From NCBI GenBank assembly GCA_023382535.1, contig JAHDWA010000012.1, positions 1 through 64,000 on the forward strand: a stretch of DNA of 64,000 bases. The letters run 5' to 3'. Made by a program: the position numbers and the translations under genes. The notes under the pieces are model-generated. The model was not told the origin of the DNA. It searched no databases and saw nothing but the letters and a program-made list of their open reading frames with translations. This DNA is from Anaerolineae bacterium (GTDB lineage Bacteria > Chloroflexota > Anaerolineae > 4572-78 > J111). The stretch's first letter is position 1. Each line of letters starts with the position of its first letter. Positions 32,734-41,547 of this stretch are shown here, piece after piece.

Positions 32734-33508
32734 AAATCCAACCCAGCCGTTTGCCCTACAGATGATCAACATCGAGAAATACTTCGGCCTGGTCTGTGCC
32801 CTCAAAAGCATCAACCTGGCCGTAGGTCGCAATGAGGTGGTGGGACTCATCGGCGACAACGGCGCCGGCAAATCCACTATGGTGAAAATCCTCACGGGCG
32901 TGTTTCCACCAACCAGCGGCGAGCTGTACATTGCCGGACATCGTGTGGATTTCGGGAGTTACAATGTCAAGCGGGCGCACGAACTCGGCATCGAAACCGT
33001 GTACCAGGACAAATCGCTGGCTGAGAAGCAGGTCCTCTGGCGAAATTTTTTTATCGGCCGCCAGATCACCCACCGCTTCGGTTTTATTGACGTCAAGAAG
33101 GAGAAGGAAATCGCCCAGGAAATCATGGTCAATACCATCGGATTTCGCGGCAGAGGAATCACGGTAGATTCGACGGTGAGCAAGCTGTCCGGTGGCGAAC
33201 GCCAGGGAGTTGCTATCGGAAGGGCCATGCACTTCGAGGCGGAACTCATCATCCTGGACGAACCGACGGTGGCGCTCTCCCTGAAGGAAGTGCAGAAGGT
33301 ACTAAACTTCGTCCATAAGATCAAAGAAGGCGGCAAAGGCTGTATCTACATCTCCCACAACATTTCGGACGTGTACGAGATATCGGATCGCTTTGTGGTC
33401 ATGGATCGCGGTGAGATTGTGGCGAGTATCGAAAAGAAAGACATCAGCCTGAAAGCGTTGGATGAGTTCCTGCTCGAGTACGCACATGGTATGAAAGGCA
33501 CAGAGTAA
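32726..33508 (+). CDS. Sugar ABC transporter ATP-binding protein (single domain)
   Basis: A 260-residue single-domain ATPase of the carbohydrate-uptake type. Walker A is [12 protein letters not shown], the Q-loop region [12 protein letters not shown], the signature [14 protein letters not shown], Walker [13 protein letters not shown], and the H-loop ISHNISDV. It is half the length of the RbsA-type proteins elsewhere in the window, like FrcA-type systems. AAGGAG lies 7 nt upstream of the GTG at 32726. It is followed 2 bp later by its permease. Third-codon positions look richer in G+C than in neighbouring genes. Confidence 0.88.
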   Translation: MIENPTQPFALQMINIEKYFGLVCALKSINLAVGRNEVVGLIGDNGAGKSTMVKILTGVFPPTSGELYIAGHRVDFGSYNVKRAHELGIETVYQDKSLAEKQVLWRNFFIGRQITHRFGFIDVKKEKEIAQEIMVNTIGFRGRGITVDSTVSKLSGGERQGVAIGRAMHFEAELIILDEPTVALSLKEVQKVLNFVHKIKEGGKGCIYISHNISDVYEISDRFVVMDRGEIVASIEKKDISLKALDEFLLEYAHGMKGTE

Positions 33509-33510
33509 TT

Positions 33511-34611
33511 ATGAATCAAACGCGCTCATTTCTGGCGGTTCTGGGTCGGGTCGAAGGTCTGCCCATCGCGCTGGTATTGGTCGCCCTGTTCGCCGCGTAT
33601 ATCACCTCGGCGCCAAACGTCTTCCTGAAGACTGGAATCTACATGTCGTTCCTGGAGACGGTCACACCGTTGCTGATCTGCGGTTTGGGTCTTACCTTTG
33701 TTATCACCGCAGGGGAGATTGATCTGAGCTTCCCCGCAGTGATCGCCCTCTCCGGCTTTGTTCTGGCCTGGGCCTATCGGACGCTGGACCCGGGCTGGGC
33801 GCTGGGGGCGGGCCTGGTCCTGGCGCTGCTTGCTGGCGCCCTGGCAGGGTACATCAACGGTTTGCTGGTCGCCCGGGTCGGCGTGCCTTCGATCATGGCA
33901 ACGCTGGCCACGCAGTTCTTCTGGTATGGAACTACCACCCTGCTGGCAGGTGGTCTGCAGGTGGCCCTGGTCGGGATTCAGGACACCTTCGTTCATGAAC
34001 TTCTGGCAGGCAGGCTTTTTAAGGGCCAAATTGTGGGGGGGCAAAATTTCTCCGGACTGCCCGTTCAATCTCTGTGGGCACTGGGGCTGGCCGTCCTGAT
34101 GTGGTTCATCCTGAACCGGCACACATTCGGCGAAGCGGTGTCGTTCATCGGCGACAACGCCAACGTCGCGCGGGTCATGGGCATCAATGTCGAGAAGACG
34201 CGCATCCAGTTGTTCACCTTTCAAGGGGTGATCGCGGCCTTCGCCGGGATCATCCTGACGCTCGACATCGGGGTCTTTTATCCGACCCAAGGGAATTTCC
34301 TCTTGCCGGTGATGGCGGGTGTGTTTGTCGGCGGGACTTCGATTGCCGGTGGCGCTGGCTCCATCGTCGGCACGTTTTTCGGCATGTATGTCATTGGTTC
34401 GCTGGAAGCCGGGGTCGTCGCGACCACCCTCAGCGGCTATTGGGTGCGGGCGGTGGAAGGAGTGGTCATGGCGGTCGTCGTGGTGCTCAACGCCGTTATT
34501 AGCGAGGGACGCATAGCGGCGATCTCAGAGCAACTGCGCCGGTGGAGTGTTCCTGCCCGGGCCGACACAACTAGAGAGAGTCTGAGACAACCGGACGAGG
34601 TTATGAAATGA
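33511..34611 (+). CDS. Sugar ABC transporter permease
   Basis: A 366-residue BPD_transp_2 permease with about nine membrane segments from residue 17 onward. The family block is TAGEIDLSFPAVIALSGFVL, and the ATPase-contact loop is GDNANVARVMGINVEKTRIQ. GGTSIAGGAGSIVGTFFGMY lies near the C-terminus, followed by a 35-residue hydrophilic tail. It is nearly contiguous with the ATPase gene and 128 bp before the binding-protein gene. It pairs in sequence type with the paralogue at 38161, suggesting two related importers. Confidence 0.88.
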   Translation: MNQTRSFLAVLGRVEGLPIALVLVALFAAYITSAPNVFLKTGIYMSFLETVTPLLICGLGLTFVITAGEIDLSFPAVIALSGFVLAWAYRTLDPGWALGAGLVLALLAGALAGYINGLLVARVGVPSIMATLATQFFWYGTTTLLAGGLQVALVGIQDTFVHELLAGRLFKGQIVGGQNFSGLPVQSLWALGLAVLMWFILNRHTFGEAVSFIGDNANVARVMGINVEKTRIQLFTFQGVIAAFAGIILTLDIGVFYPTQGNFLLPVMAGVFVGGTSIAGGAGSIVGTFFGMYVIGSLEAGVVATTLSGYWVRAVEGVVMAVVVVLNAVISEGRIAAISEQLRRWSVPARADTTRESLRQPDEVMK

Positions 34612-34739
34612 TTCTGTTTCATAGGGTTACGGCATAGGTGCGCAGATAAAGGAGGTATGATATTGAACCTAGTAAAAGACAATATATAGTCCAATTTTAC
34701 ATACAAACCGTAAATTCACTCAGGAAAAGGAGATAGATA

Positions 34740-35726
34740 ATGAAGCGCTTTTCTTTAATGGCGGTTTTGGTGATCATAGTGGTCATCGCACTCTACGTGC
34801 CAATGACCCAAGCACAGCAGGAACCGGAACCGATTGTGATGTATATGCAGATGGGGGGCGATCCGGGCATTGCCTCGGTGCTGGCGCGGACAAACGGGGC
34901 CAAGGCTGCGGCGGAAGCGTTGGGGATCGAGCTGCACGAGCAGTACTCAAGCTGGGATCAGCAGAAGATGATTGACGCCTTCAGGGAAGCGATCGCTGCC
35001 CAACCGGATTGCATCGAAATCATGGGGCATCCGGGCGAAGAGGCAATGATGCCGCTGGTTGAGGAGGCTGTAGCAGCGGGTATCATCGTCACCAGCGGTA
35101 ACAATCCGATGCCGAACATTGAGGCCAAATACAAGGACCAGGGCTTCGGGTATGCCGGCGCCGATCTTCATGCCGGGGGCTATCTGACCGGCCAGGCGAT
35201 GGTTGCGGCAGGCCTGAAAGCTGGCGATGAGGCGCTGGTCTACGACATTTGGCACCAGGAACTGCGCAGCAGAAGCTCCCAGGGCGTCTATGATGCACTT
35301 ACCGAAGCCGGACTCAAGGTTGATAAACTCGACGTTTCCCAGGAGGTGGACAGCGAAGCGTCGCTGGCAATCCCCATCTTGACGGCGTACATTGAGGCGC
35401 ATCCCAACCTGAAGGCCATCGGCACCCAGCATGGTCAGATGACCGCAATTCTGCCGACGATACTGGAACAGGCCGGGAAACAGCCCGGTGACATCATCGT
35501 GGGTGGCATTGACCTGGGACCTGAGACAGTGGCGGCTATCAAGGAGGGCTGGATCAGCGCCAGCTTCGATCAGGCACTCTATCTGCAAGGTTTCTACCCG
35601 GTGCAACAGTGCTGGTTGACGAAGAACTATTTCTATCCGGGTCTGCACCTCGACACTGGTGTCGGCACGGTGAACACCAACAACGTGGATATGATCGCGC
35701 CACTCATCGAACAGGGACTTCGTTAG
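34740..35726 (+). CDS. Sugar ABC transporter substrate-binding protein
   Basis: A 328-residue periplasmic-binding-protein type 1 family protein with a Sec signal peptide (about residues 1-25, TQA cleavage) and no lipobox. The core reads PDCIEIMGHPGEEAMMPLVE, GIIVTSGNNPMPNIE and IGTQHGQMTAILPTILEQAG. It shares the MGHPG(E/D)EA block and HLDTG-type end with the protein at 36125, so the two are paralogues. The order here is ATPase, permease, binding protein. A ribosome binding site, AAAAGGAG, lies upstream. The short MILNLVKDNI frame in the gap before it is not convincing. Confidence 0.88.
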   Translation: MKRFSLMAVLVIIVVIALYVPMTQAQQEPEPIVMYMQMGGDPGIASVLARTNGAKAAAEALGIELHEQYSSWDQQKMIDAFREAIAAQPDCIEIMGHPGEEAMMPLVEEAVAAGIIVTSGNNPMPNIEAKYKDQGFGYAGADLHAGGYLTGQAMVAAGLKAGDEALVYDIWHQELRSRSSQGVYDALTEAGLKVDKLDVSQEVDSEASLAIPILTAYIEAHPNLKAIGTQHGQMTAILPTILEQAGKQPGDIIVGGIDLGPETVAAIKEGWISASFDQALYLQGFYPVQQCWLTKNYFYPGLHLDTGVGTVNTNNVDMIAPLIEQGLR

Positions 35727-35787
35727 TTCGATAGTAGATTGAAAATCACCTTCACCACGGACTTCGGTCTATTGACGGTCTGACGTT

Positions 35788-35816
35788 AGCCCCTCCTCGT
35801 TTTGTAGGGAGGGGCT
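35788..35816 (+). terminator. Hairpin terminator of the first pentose-type cassette
   Basis: AGCCCCTCC (35788-35796) pairs with GGAGGGGCT (35808-35816), then TGTTATAT. The stem is strong and GC-rich; the T tract is weak. Confidence 0.6.
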
Positions 35817-35866
35817 TGTTATATGGTGAAAAGGAACTGCGAACTTTGTCCTGTGGAGTAGAGAGA

Positions 35867-36016
35867 ATGGTAATCCCGAATGAAGCGGCGCTTTATACGC
35901 GATTGCCAGAAAACCGTGTGCGCTGTAACCTGTGCGTGTATTATTGCCGTGTTGTCGAGGGCTGACGGGGAGTTTGCCAGGTTTGCGGAAATATCAGTCT
36001 GCTTGAATACGCTTAA
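35867..36016 (+). pseudogene. N-terminal remnant of an AmmeMemoRadiSam-type radical SAM gene
   Basis: From ATG 35867 the frame reads EAALYTRLPENRVRCNLCVY and YCRVVEG, hits an in-frame TGA (codon 33), and continues as RGVCQVCGNISLLEYA to TAA. The C-x2-C-x3-C followed by RGxC matches the N-terminus of the AmmeMemoRadiSam-system radical SAM enzyme. The radical SAM barrel itself is absent. It is debris in the 398-bp gap 35727-36124, which otherwise holds a terminator and the inverted repeat at 36069. Confidence 0.65.
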
Positions 36017-36068
36017 ATTATGTAGGAAGGAGGTGAAGTGATTTTAACAACGAGATGGGGGTCGGTGT

Positions 36069-36087
36069 TGTATCGTTACTCGATACA
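36069..36087 (+). promoter_or_regulatory. Possible operator upstream of the binding-protein gene
   Basis: TGTATCG (36069-36075) and CGATACA (36081-36087) are a perfect dyad with a 5-bp spacer, 38 bp ahead of the start at 36125. No clear -35 or -10 accompanies it. The arm resembles part of the operator at 32336 (TATCG). Confidence 0.45.
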
Positions 36088-36124
36088 GATTAGTGTAAAA
36101 CATCCACTTACAAAGGAGTAAAAG

Positions 36125-37183
36125 ATGAAAAAGAACAAACTGTTCATTTTAACGATGGAGCTGGTCATTCTGGCGCTGCTGTTATCCCCCTATATTGTGG
36201 TTTCTCCTGCTCCGGCAGCCGCCCAAACTCCTACCACTGAAGCCGAAGCAACCGCTGAGGCCGATGCCGCTAAATGGTGCAGCAATACTAATATTGTTTT
36301 CTTCCCCGGCGGGGCGCCTGGCGGCCCCTTTGAAACGGTAGTTTATAACGGCGCCCTCCAGGCGGCGGAAGACCTGGGGGCCAATGTGGAGTACGTCTGG
36401 TCGGATTGGAACCCGGAGCAGATGGTGACCCAGTTTGCCGAAGCGGCAGCCACCCAGCCCGACGGCATTGCCATTATGGGGCACCCCGGCGATGAGGCCT
36501 TCCAGGCTGTGGTTGATGACGCCCGGGCCCAAGGAATTATTGTAACCAGCCAGAACACAACCTTGCCCAAGCTCGAGGCCGAGAATAGTGCTGGCGGCTT
36601 TGGGTATGTAGGGGCTGAACTGTACTCGGCCGGTCATTCTCTGGGCACCGAGGCGGTTAGCCGCTTTGGCCTGCAGGCCGGCGACCAAGCTATGGTTTGG
36701 GGCTTGCTGGCGCAGGCGGGCCGGGGCGAGCGGACCAGGGGTATCATTGATGCCCTGGAAGAGGCCGGGCTGACGGTGGATTACCTGGAAATTGACGACG
36801 CTGCCAACGCCGATGCTTCAGCCGGTATCCCAACCTTTGTTGGTTATGTCTCGGCTAACCCGGACGTCAAGCTGGTTGTGACCGATCACGGCAACCTGAC
36901 CGGGACCCAGGAAGCCTTGTTAACCGCTGCTGGTTTAGGGCCGGATGATATTTATGCGGCCGGGTTCGATCTCTCACCGGCTACCGTTGAAGGTATTCGG
37001 GGCGGCTGGACCGACCTGGTGATTGACCAGCAGCAGTGGCTGCAAGGGTATCTGCCCATTCTGCAAATCTGCCTAACTCACAACTTTGCTTTCACCGGTC
37101 TGCACATTGATACGGGAGCCGGCTTTGCCCATAAAGATAATGTGGAATTGCTGGCCGACTTGGTCAACGAGCAAATCCGGTAG
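36125..37183 (+). CDS. Sugar ABC transporter substrate-binding protein
   Basis: A 352-residue binding protein with a Sec signal peptide (about 1-33, ending AAA), then a short Thr/Glu/Ala linker. Core blocks are PDGIAIMGHPGDEAFQAVVD, GIIVTSQNTTLPKLEAE and FTGLHIDTGAGFAHKDNVEL. It is a paralogue of the protein at 34740 but belongs to the following ATPase and permease (37386, 38161). AAAGGAG lies 9 nt upstream of the ATG. Third-position composition is like the bulk of the window, unlike the preceding cassette. Confidence 0.88.
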   Translation: MKKNKLFILTMELVILALLLSPYIVVSPAPAAAQTPTTEAEATAEADAAKWCSNTNIVFFPGGAPGGPFETVVYNGALQAAEDLGANVEYVWSDWNPEQMVTQFAEAAATQPDGIAIMGHPGDEAFQAVVDDARAQGIIVTSQNTTLPKLEAENSAGGFGYVGAELYSAGHSLGTEAVSRFGLQAGDQAMVWGLLAQAGRGERTRGIIDALEEAGLTVDYLEIDDAANADASAGIPTFVGYVSANPDVKLVVTDHGNLTGTQEALLTAAGLGPDDIYAAGFDLSPATVEGIRGGWTDLVIDQQQWLQGYLPILQICLTHNFAFTGLHIDTGAGFAHKDNVELLADLVNEQIR

Positions 37184-37237
37184 CCGTTTAAGAGAGTAGC
37201 GGCCCAAATACACCGCTGTCTCTAAAAGCCTAGCCAA

Positions 37238-37270
37238 AAACCTGTCAGGTCTCTCAGACCTGACAGGTTT
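37238..37270. repeat. 15-bp perfect palindrome with 3-nt loop
   Basis: AAACCTGTCAGGTCT (37238-37252) and its complement (37256-37270) around CTC. This AACCTGTCAGGT word looks like a dispersed intergenic palindrome. It separates the binding-protein gene from its ATPase gene. Confidence 0.75.
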
Positions 37271-37385
37271 GAAACCGGGTTTTCGGATGAGTTCCAAATG
37301 CTCTCTTCTCTTCTCTACAGAGGGGAAGGGGGACAATGAGGCAGGAGCTTGAGCAGTCGCCCAAATCTTGACTGGAGTGAATTCC

Positions 37386-38147
37386 ATGAATGCCGATAAC
37401 AGGCTTGAACTAAAAAATATCTCAAAATCGTTTGGCGAAGTTAAATCGCTGCAAAATGTCAACTTCCATTTAGGACGAAATGAGGTGGTTGGCCTGCTGG
37501 GGGATAACGGCGCGGGCAAGTCTACCCTGATCAAAATCATCACTGGTTACCACCGGCCCGATGAAGGCGAGATTTTCTGCAACGGTCAGAAAATTGACCA
37601 TTTGACCGTACCCAGAGCTAGAGAATTAGGGATTGAGACGGTTTACCAGGAACGGGCGCTGGCCGAGTTACAGTCCCTGTGGCGAAATATCTTTATCGGC
37701 CGCGAATTAAGTAACTCGCTGGGTTTTCTCAAGGTTAAAGAAATGCAGGCGCAAACCGAGCAGTTGATGCTGGAGTCAATGGGCTTTACGTCAACTGCGG
37801 TAAGTCCCGAGTCGACCATTAAAACTTTTTCCGGCGGCGAAAAGCAGGGTGTGGCCATTGTCAGGGCCTTATTTTTTGATGCGGAGATTATTGTCCTGGA
37901 CGAGCCAACGATGGGCTTGTCCTTAAAAGAAACCCGCAAGCTGATCAATTTTGTGCGCAGTATCAAGGAAGCCGGCAAATCGGCCATTTTTATTGACCAC
38001 AATATCTTTCACGTCTATTCAGTAGCCGACCGGGTGGTGGTGTTGGATCGGGGTCGAGTGGCGGGTGAATTTATGACCAGCGCTATTAGCTTGAATGACC
38101 TGATGGATAAAATGTACCGGGTGGCCGAAACCGGTAGTTTTGATTAG
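37386..38147 (+). CDS. Sugar ABC transporter ATP-binding protein (single domain)
   Basis: A 253-residue single-domain carbohydrate ABC ATPase. Walker [13 protein letters not shown], signature FSGGEKQGVAIVRA, Walker B IIVLDEPTMGLS, H-loop IDHNIFHV. The ATG at 37386 is chosen because GGAGTG lies about 7 nt upstream; an in-frame TTG at 37368 would add six residues. It is closely similar in layout to the ATPase at 32726. The permease gene follows after 13 bp. Confidence 0.88.
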   Translation: MNADNRLELKNISKSFGEVKSLQNVNFHLGRNEVVGLLGDNGAGKSTLIKIITGYHRPDEGEIFCNGQKIDHLTVPRARELGIETVYQERALAELQSLWRNIFIGRELSNSLGFLKVKEMQAQTEQLMLESMGFTSTAVSPESTIKTFSGGEKQGVAIVRALFFDAEIIVLDEPTMGLSLKETRKLINFVRSIKEAGKSAIFIDHNIFHVYSVADRVVVLDRGRVAGEFMTSAISLNDLMDKMYRVAETGSFD

Positions 38148-38160
38148 AGGATAGTAAATC

Positions 38161-39180
38161 ATGAACTCGACAGTTGAAGACTCAGCGGCTGAAAAGAGGC
38201 TGCCAAGACCTCAGGAAAAATTTAGTCTGACCAGATTTTTACGCCGGTATGGCACCCAGGTGGGAATTCTGACCGTTTTTGGGTTGATGTGGCTTTCCTT
38301 CATCCTTGCTGCCCCAAAAACGTTTTTGGCTCCCCAGATTTATCTGGCGTTTATGTCCACCATCCCTTTCTTTGCCATTATCGCCTTACCCCTGACCATG
38401 CTGGTTATTGCCGGCGAAATGGACCTGTCCTTTCCTTCTATTATGGCCATTGGCATGGTGGCTTTTGTGGCAGTCTTGAACACTATCGGCAATGTCTTTT
38501 TGGCCCTACTGGCTGGTCTCCTGGCCGGTTTCCTGGCCGGCTTATTAAATGGGGTGATCGTTGTGGGCATTGGCCTGCCCTCACTGGTGGTGACGATTGG
38601 CACTCAGTTTTTCTGGCGCGGGGCGGTTTTAGTATTGTTGGGGGGTAAAAGCTATCCCCTAGTTGCGGCCAAAAGTAGCTTTATTTACAGCCTGCTGGTC
38701 GGCAAAGTGGCCGGGATTCCGATGCAAATGATTTGGCTGCTGGTGATTGCCGTTGTTGTCTGGATACTGCTGAATCGGCACCGCTTTGGGGCCAATATTT
38801 ACGTCATCGGTGATAACAAGCAGACGGCCGAATTGATGGGCGTTAACACGGCCCGCACCCGTATGTTGATGTTTGCCTGGGTGGGCATGGCCGCGGCGTT
38901 TGCCGGTATTCTGGCCAGTTTGCAGGTCTCCTTTTTCTGGCCTTCGCTGGGCGAAGGTTACCTGCTCAGCACCCTGGCCGCGGTCTTCCTGGGCGGTACC
39001 TCGGTTTTTGGCGGGGTTGGTACCATTCTGGGTACGTTTATCGGCAGCTTCATCATCGGGGCCATCCAAGCGGCTATTGTGGCTATTGGTCTGACCGGTT
39101 TCTGGACCGAACTCATCTACGGCTTGATTATTATCCTGTCGGTTTCAATGCATGCCATTTTGCGGCGCAGAGTAGAGTAA
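38161..39180 (+). CDS. Sugar ABC transporter permease
   Basis: A 339-residue BPD_transp_2 permease with a 35-residue hydrophilic N-terminus and about nine membrane segments. The family block is IAGEMDLSFPSIMAIGMVAF, the coupling loop GDNKQTAELMGVNTARTRML, and the C-terminal glycine-rich block GGTSVFGGVGTILGTFIGSF. It has the same type and length as the permease at 33511. It is followed after 4 bp by a UroD-like gene, so transport and that enzyme are in one operon. Confidence 0.88.
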   Translation: MNSTVEDSAAEKRLPRPQEKFSLTRFLRRYGTQVGILTVFGLMWLSFILAAPKTFLAPQIYLAFMSTIPFFAIIALPLTMLVIAGEMDLSFPSIMAIGMVAFVAVLNTIGNVFLALLAGLLAGFLAGLLNGVIVVGIGLPSLVVTIGTQFFWRGAVLVLLGGKSYPLVAAKSSFIYSLLVGKVAGIPMQMIWLLVIAVVVWILLNRHRFGANIYVIGDNKQTAELMGVNTARTRMLMFAWVGMAAAFAGILASLQVSFFWPSLGEGYLLSTLAAVFLGGTSVFGGVGTILGTFIGSFIIGAIQAAIVAIGLTGFWTELIYGLIIILSVSMHAILRRRVE

Positions 39181-39184
39181 GCTT

Positions 39185-40297
39185 ATGAAACACCGCGAGC
39201 GTGTTTTAATGGCTCTCCAGCACGAAGAGCCTGATCGCTGCCCCATGCAAATCAGTTTTACCCCCGAATTTGCGGCGCGGTTGCGGAAAGATATGGGACT
39301 CACCGATGCCGATTTTCACAATCCGCACGGGGGCGGCAACACTTATGTTATTGAGCGGGCGCTGGATGAAGATATGCTGTTGACCTCGGTCGGATGGGCC
39401 AACTCTTACTATGCCACGGAAACATATAGCACCGACGGTCTAACTTATACCGACGAGTGGGGTATCACCTGGCGCAACTCACCCTACCAGACCCAATTTG
39501 GCCGGGGTTACTATACCGAAATCATCGGCCATCCCCTGGCCGACGACCAGGCTATCAGCTCTTACCGCCCGCCTGACCCGAACCGTCCCGAACTCTATAC
39601 CGAGGCCGAGCGGGTCATCAAGACTTACAAAGATGAGTACTGGATTGTGGGCGTTACCGTGACCACTATTTTTGAAACCGCCTGGGCCTTGCGCGGCTAC
39701 CAGCAAACCCTGCTCGATTTTGCCCTTGACCCCGACTTGATTGAGACCCTCTTTGATATCCCGTTTCATTATCACCTCACCGCCGCCAAAAAACTGGTCG
39801 AATTGGGGGTAGATATGATTTGGTGCGGTGATGACATCGGCGCGCAGAATATGATGCTGATTTCCCCCGAAACCTGGCGCAAGCATTTTAAACCGCGCAT
39901 GGCCACTTTTATTTCAACCCTAAAAAAGATCAATCCCAACCTGAAGGTGGCCTATCACTCCGATGGCAACATTGCTCCGGTTATTCCGGAGTTCATTGAA
40001 ATTGGTCTGGATGTACTGAATCCAATTCAGCCCCGCTCGATGGATCCGGCTGAAATAGCCCGGAGATATGGGGATAAACTGTGCTTCTGGGGGTCCATTG
40101 ACGAGCAGTACACCCTGCCCTACGGCAGTCCGGCCGAAGTAGAGGCTGAAATTATTTGCCGCCTGAAAACGCTGGGTAAAAACGGCGGCTTGATCCTGGG
40201 ACCAACGCATCATGTGCAGCTTGACACGCCCCTGGAAAACTTTTGGGCCATGGTCAAAACAATCACCAACATACCTTATTCAAGGAGTAGGGAGTAA
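39185..40297 (+). CDS. Uroporphyrinogen decarboxylase-family (UroD/MtaA-like) protein
   Basis: A 370-residue TIM-barrel protein of the UroD superfamily. The N-terminus KHRERVLMALQHEEPDRCPM is the family start, and YHSDGNIAPVIPEFIEIGLD is the late barrel block. Authentic haem-pathway UroD starts very differently and is shorter, so this is more likely a relative of MtaA/CmuA methyltransferases. No corrinoid protein is nearby. Its place right behind a sugar permease and ahead of a second UroD-like gene suggests a role with the imported compound, perhaps a methylated sugar; that is inference. The last residues (SRSRE) and stop codon fall inside a palindromic repeat. Confidence 0.75.
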   Translation: MKHRERVLMALQHEEPDRCPMQISFTPEFAARLRKDMGLTDADFHNPHGGGNTYVIERALDEDMLLTSVGWANSYYATETYSTDGLTYTDEWGITWRNSPYQTQFGRGYYTEIIGHPLADDQAISSYRPPDPNRPELYTEAERVIKTYKDEYWIVGVTVTTIFETAWALRGYQQTLLDFALDPDLIETLFDIPFHYHLTAAKKLVELGVDMIWCGDDIGAQNMMLISPETWRKHFKPRMATFISTLKKINPNLKVAYHSDGNIAPVIPEFIEIGLDVLNPIQPRSMDPAEIARRYGDKLCFWGSIDEQYTLPYGSPAEVEAEIICRLKTLGKNGGLILGPTHHVQLDTPLENFWAMVKTITNIPYSRSRE

Positions 40298-40343
40298 GGA
40301 GTAGGAGATTTCCCTTACCTCATAATCCCTACTCCTTACTCCC
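40290..40343. repeat. 16-bp palindrome of GGAGTA words
   Basis: GGGAGTAAGGAGTAGG (40290-40305) is complementary to CCTACTCCTTACTCCC (40328-40343). The arms are tandem GGAGTA(A/G) words. The stop codon of the first UroD-like gene is in the left arm. Confidence 0.75.
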
Positions 40344-40358
40344 ATTCACTAAACTGCT

Positions 40359-41516
40359 ATGAGTGAAAATAACTGGTGGACGCTAGAACTTGAAGGTATG
40401 CCCGGCTTTGAGATGGCGATGAAGCGGGTCTATGCCTGGTATGAGGGCGAGATGCTTGATCGTCCTCCAGTGCGTTTTGTTGCTCACAATGCCTTTGTGG
40501 ATGAAATTAACCAGGCTTATCCCTCGGTGAATATTAAAGACAGATGGTTTGATGAAGAGTTTCAGGTAGATACTTTTCTCAAATCCATCCAGGGTAAAAC
40601 CTTTCACGGCGAAACTTTTCCGGTTTTCTGGCCTAATCTCGGCCCCAATTTTTACGCTGCTCTCTATGGAGCAGAACTTGAATTCAGGGATGTTACCTCC
40701 TGGTCGCCGCCAGTGATTTACGACTGGGCCGATGCGGACACCTTGAAACTGGATTTGTCCAACCCGTATGCCAAAAAAATTGACGACCTGACCCGCTGCG
40801 CCCTGGAAAAATGTACTGGCAAATTTATGGTGGGTTACACCGACCTCCATCCTGGCCTGGACTGCGTGATGGTCTGGCGTGGTTCTCAGCAGCTTTGCCT
40901 GGACCTCTACGATCAGCCAGAGGAAGTAAAAAGGCTGGCCCATTTGGCGATCAACGATTTTGAAACCATTTTTGACCACTATGACTGTATGCTCAAAGCC
41001 AAGCGGCAACTTTCGGTGAGTTGGATGGGCATCCCTTCGTTTGGCAAAATGCACATCCCCAGTTGCGATTTTTCTGCGATGATTTCCAACGATTTCTTTA
41101 TCGAGTTTAGCCTGCCGGCCCTGCGCCGAGAAACTGCTCATACCACTCACAATATTTACCACATGGATGGCAAAGGTGTGGCCAAACATCTTGATATAAT
41201 TTTGAGCGAGCCGGGCGTCCATGCCATCCAGTGGGTCCAAGGTGTTGGGGACGACCAGCCCATCTTGCAGTGGATTCCGCTGATTAAGAAGATTCAGGCC
41301 AAAAAGCCGGTCATTGTAGATTTGCAGCCACATGAACTTGAGCCGTTTATCGAGCAGATGAAGCCGGAAGGCTTATTCTTGTGGATTGCCACCACGAGTG
41401 AAGAGGAGGAATTAGCCATTATCAAACGCCTGGAGAGATGGGTAGCTACTCAAAAACATAATCAATCCGGGGCCCCTTCTCTTGTAAGGGAGAGAAGGGA
41501 CCACCTTAAAAATTAG
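40359..41516 (+). CDS. UroD-family protein, second copy
   Basis: A 385-residue member of the UroD superfamily, distant from the protein at 39185. Recognisable blocks are PPVRFVAHNAFVDEINQAYP, VGYTDLHPGLDCVMVWRGSQ and HNIYHMDGKGVAKHLDIILS, with WMGIPSFGKMHIPSCDFSAM in the substrate face. The last 20 residues (QSGAPSLVRERRDHLKN) come from a palindromic repeat and probably are not part of the fold. Tandem UroD-like genes next to sugar transporters suggest a two-protein enzyme or two related substrates. Substrate unknown. Confidence 0.72.
   Translation: MSENNWWTLELEGMPGFEMAMKRVYAWYEGEMLDRPPVRFVAHNAFVDEINQAYPSVNIKDRWFDEEFQVDTFLKSIQGKTFHGETFPVFWPNLGPNFYAALYGAELEFRDVTSWSPPVIYDWADADTLKLDLSNPYAKKIDDLTRCALEKCTGKFMVGYTDLHPGLDCVMVWRGSQQLCLDLYDQPEEVKRLAHLAINDFETIFDHYDCMLKAKRQLSVSWMGIPSFGKMHIPSCDFSAMISNDFFIEFSLPALRRETAHTTHNIYHMDGKGVAKHLDIILSEPGVHAIQWVQGVGDDQPILQWIPLIKKIQAKKPVIVDLQPHELEPFIEQMKPEGLFLWIATTSEEEELAIIKRLERWVATQKHNQSGAPSLVRERRDHLKN
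41474..41499. repeat. Palindrome at the 3' end of the second UroD-like gene
   Basis: CCCTTCTCT (41474-41482) and AGAGAAGGG (41491-41499) are perfect arms with an 8-nt loop, inside the coding sequence just before its stop. Confidence 0.7.
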
Positions 41517-41547
41517 TTGTTCTATAGAGTAAGGCGGCAGTTATCCC

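Noticed and set aside
34657..34689. A 10-codon frame (MILNLVKDNI) with AAAGGAGG just before it, as a leader peptide
   Set aside because: The ribosome-binding site is only 1 nt from the ATG and the peptide has no regulatory codon run.
39185..40297. Haem-pathway uroporphyrinogen decarboxylase (hemE)
   Set aside because: The N-terminal pattern and the lack of any haem genes fit the wider UroD/MtaA superfamily, not hemE.
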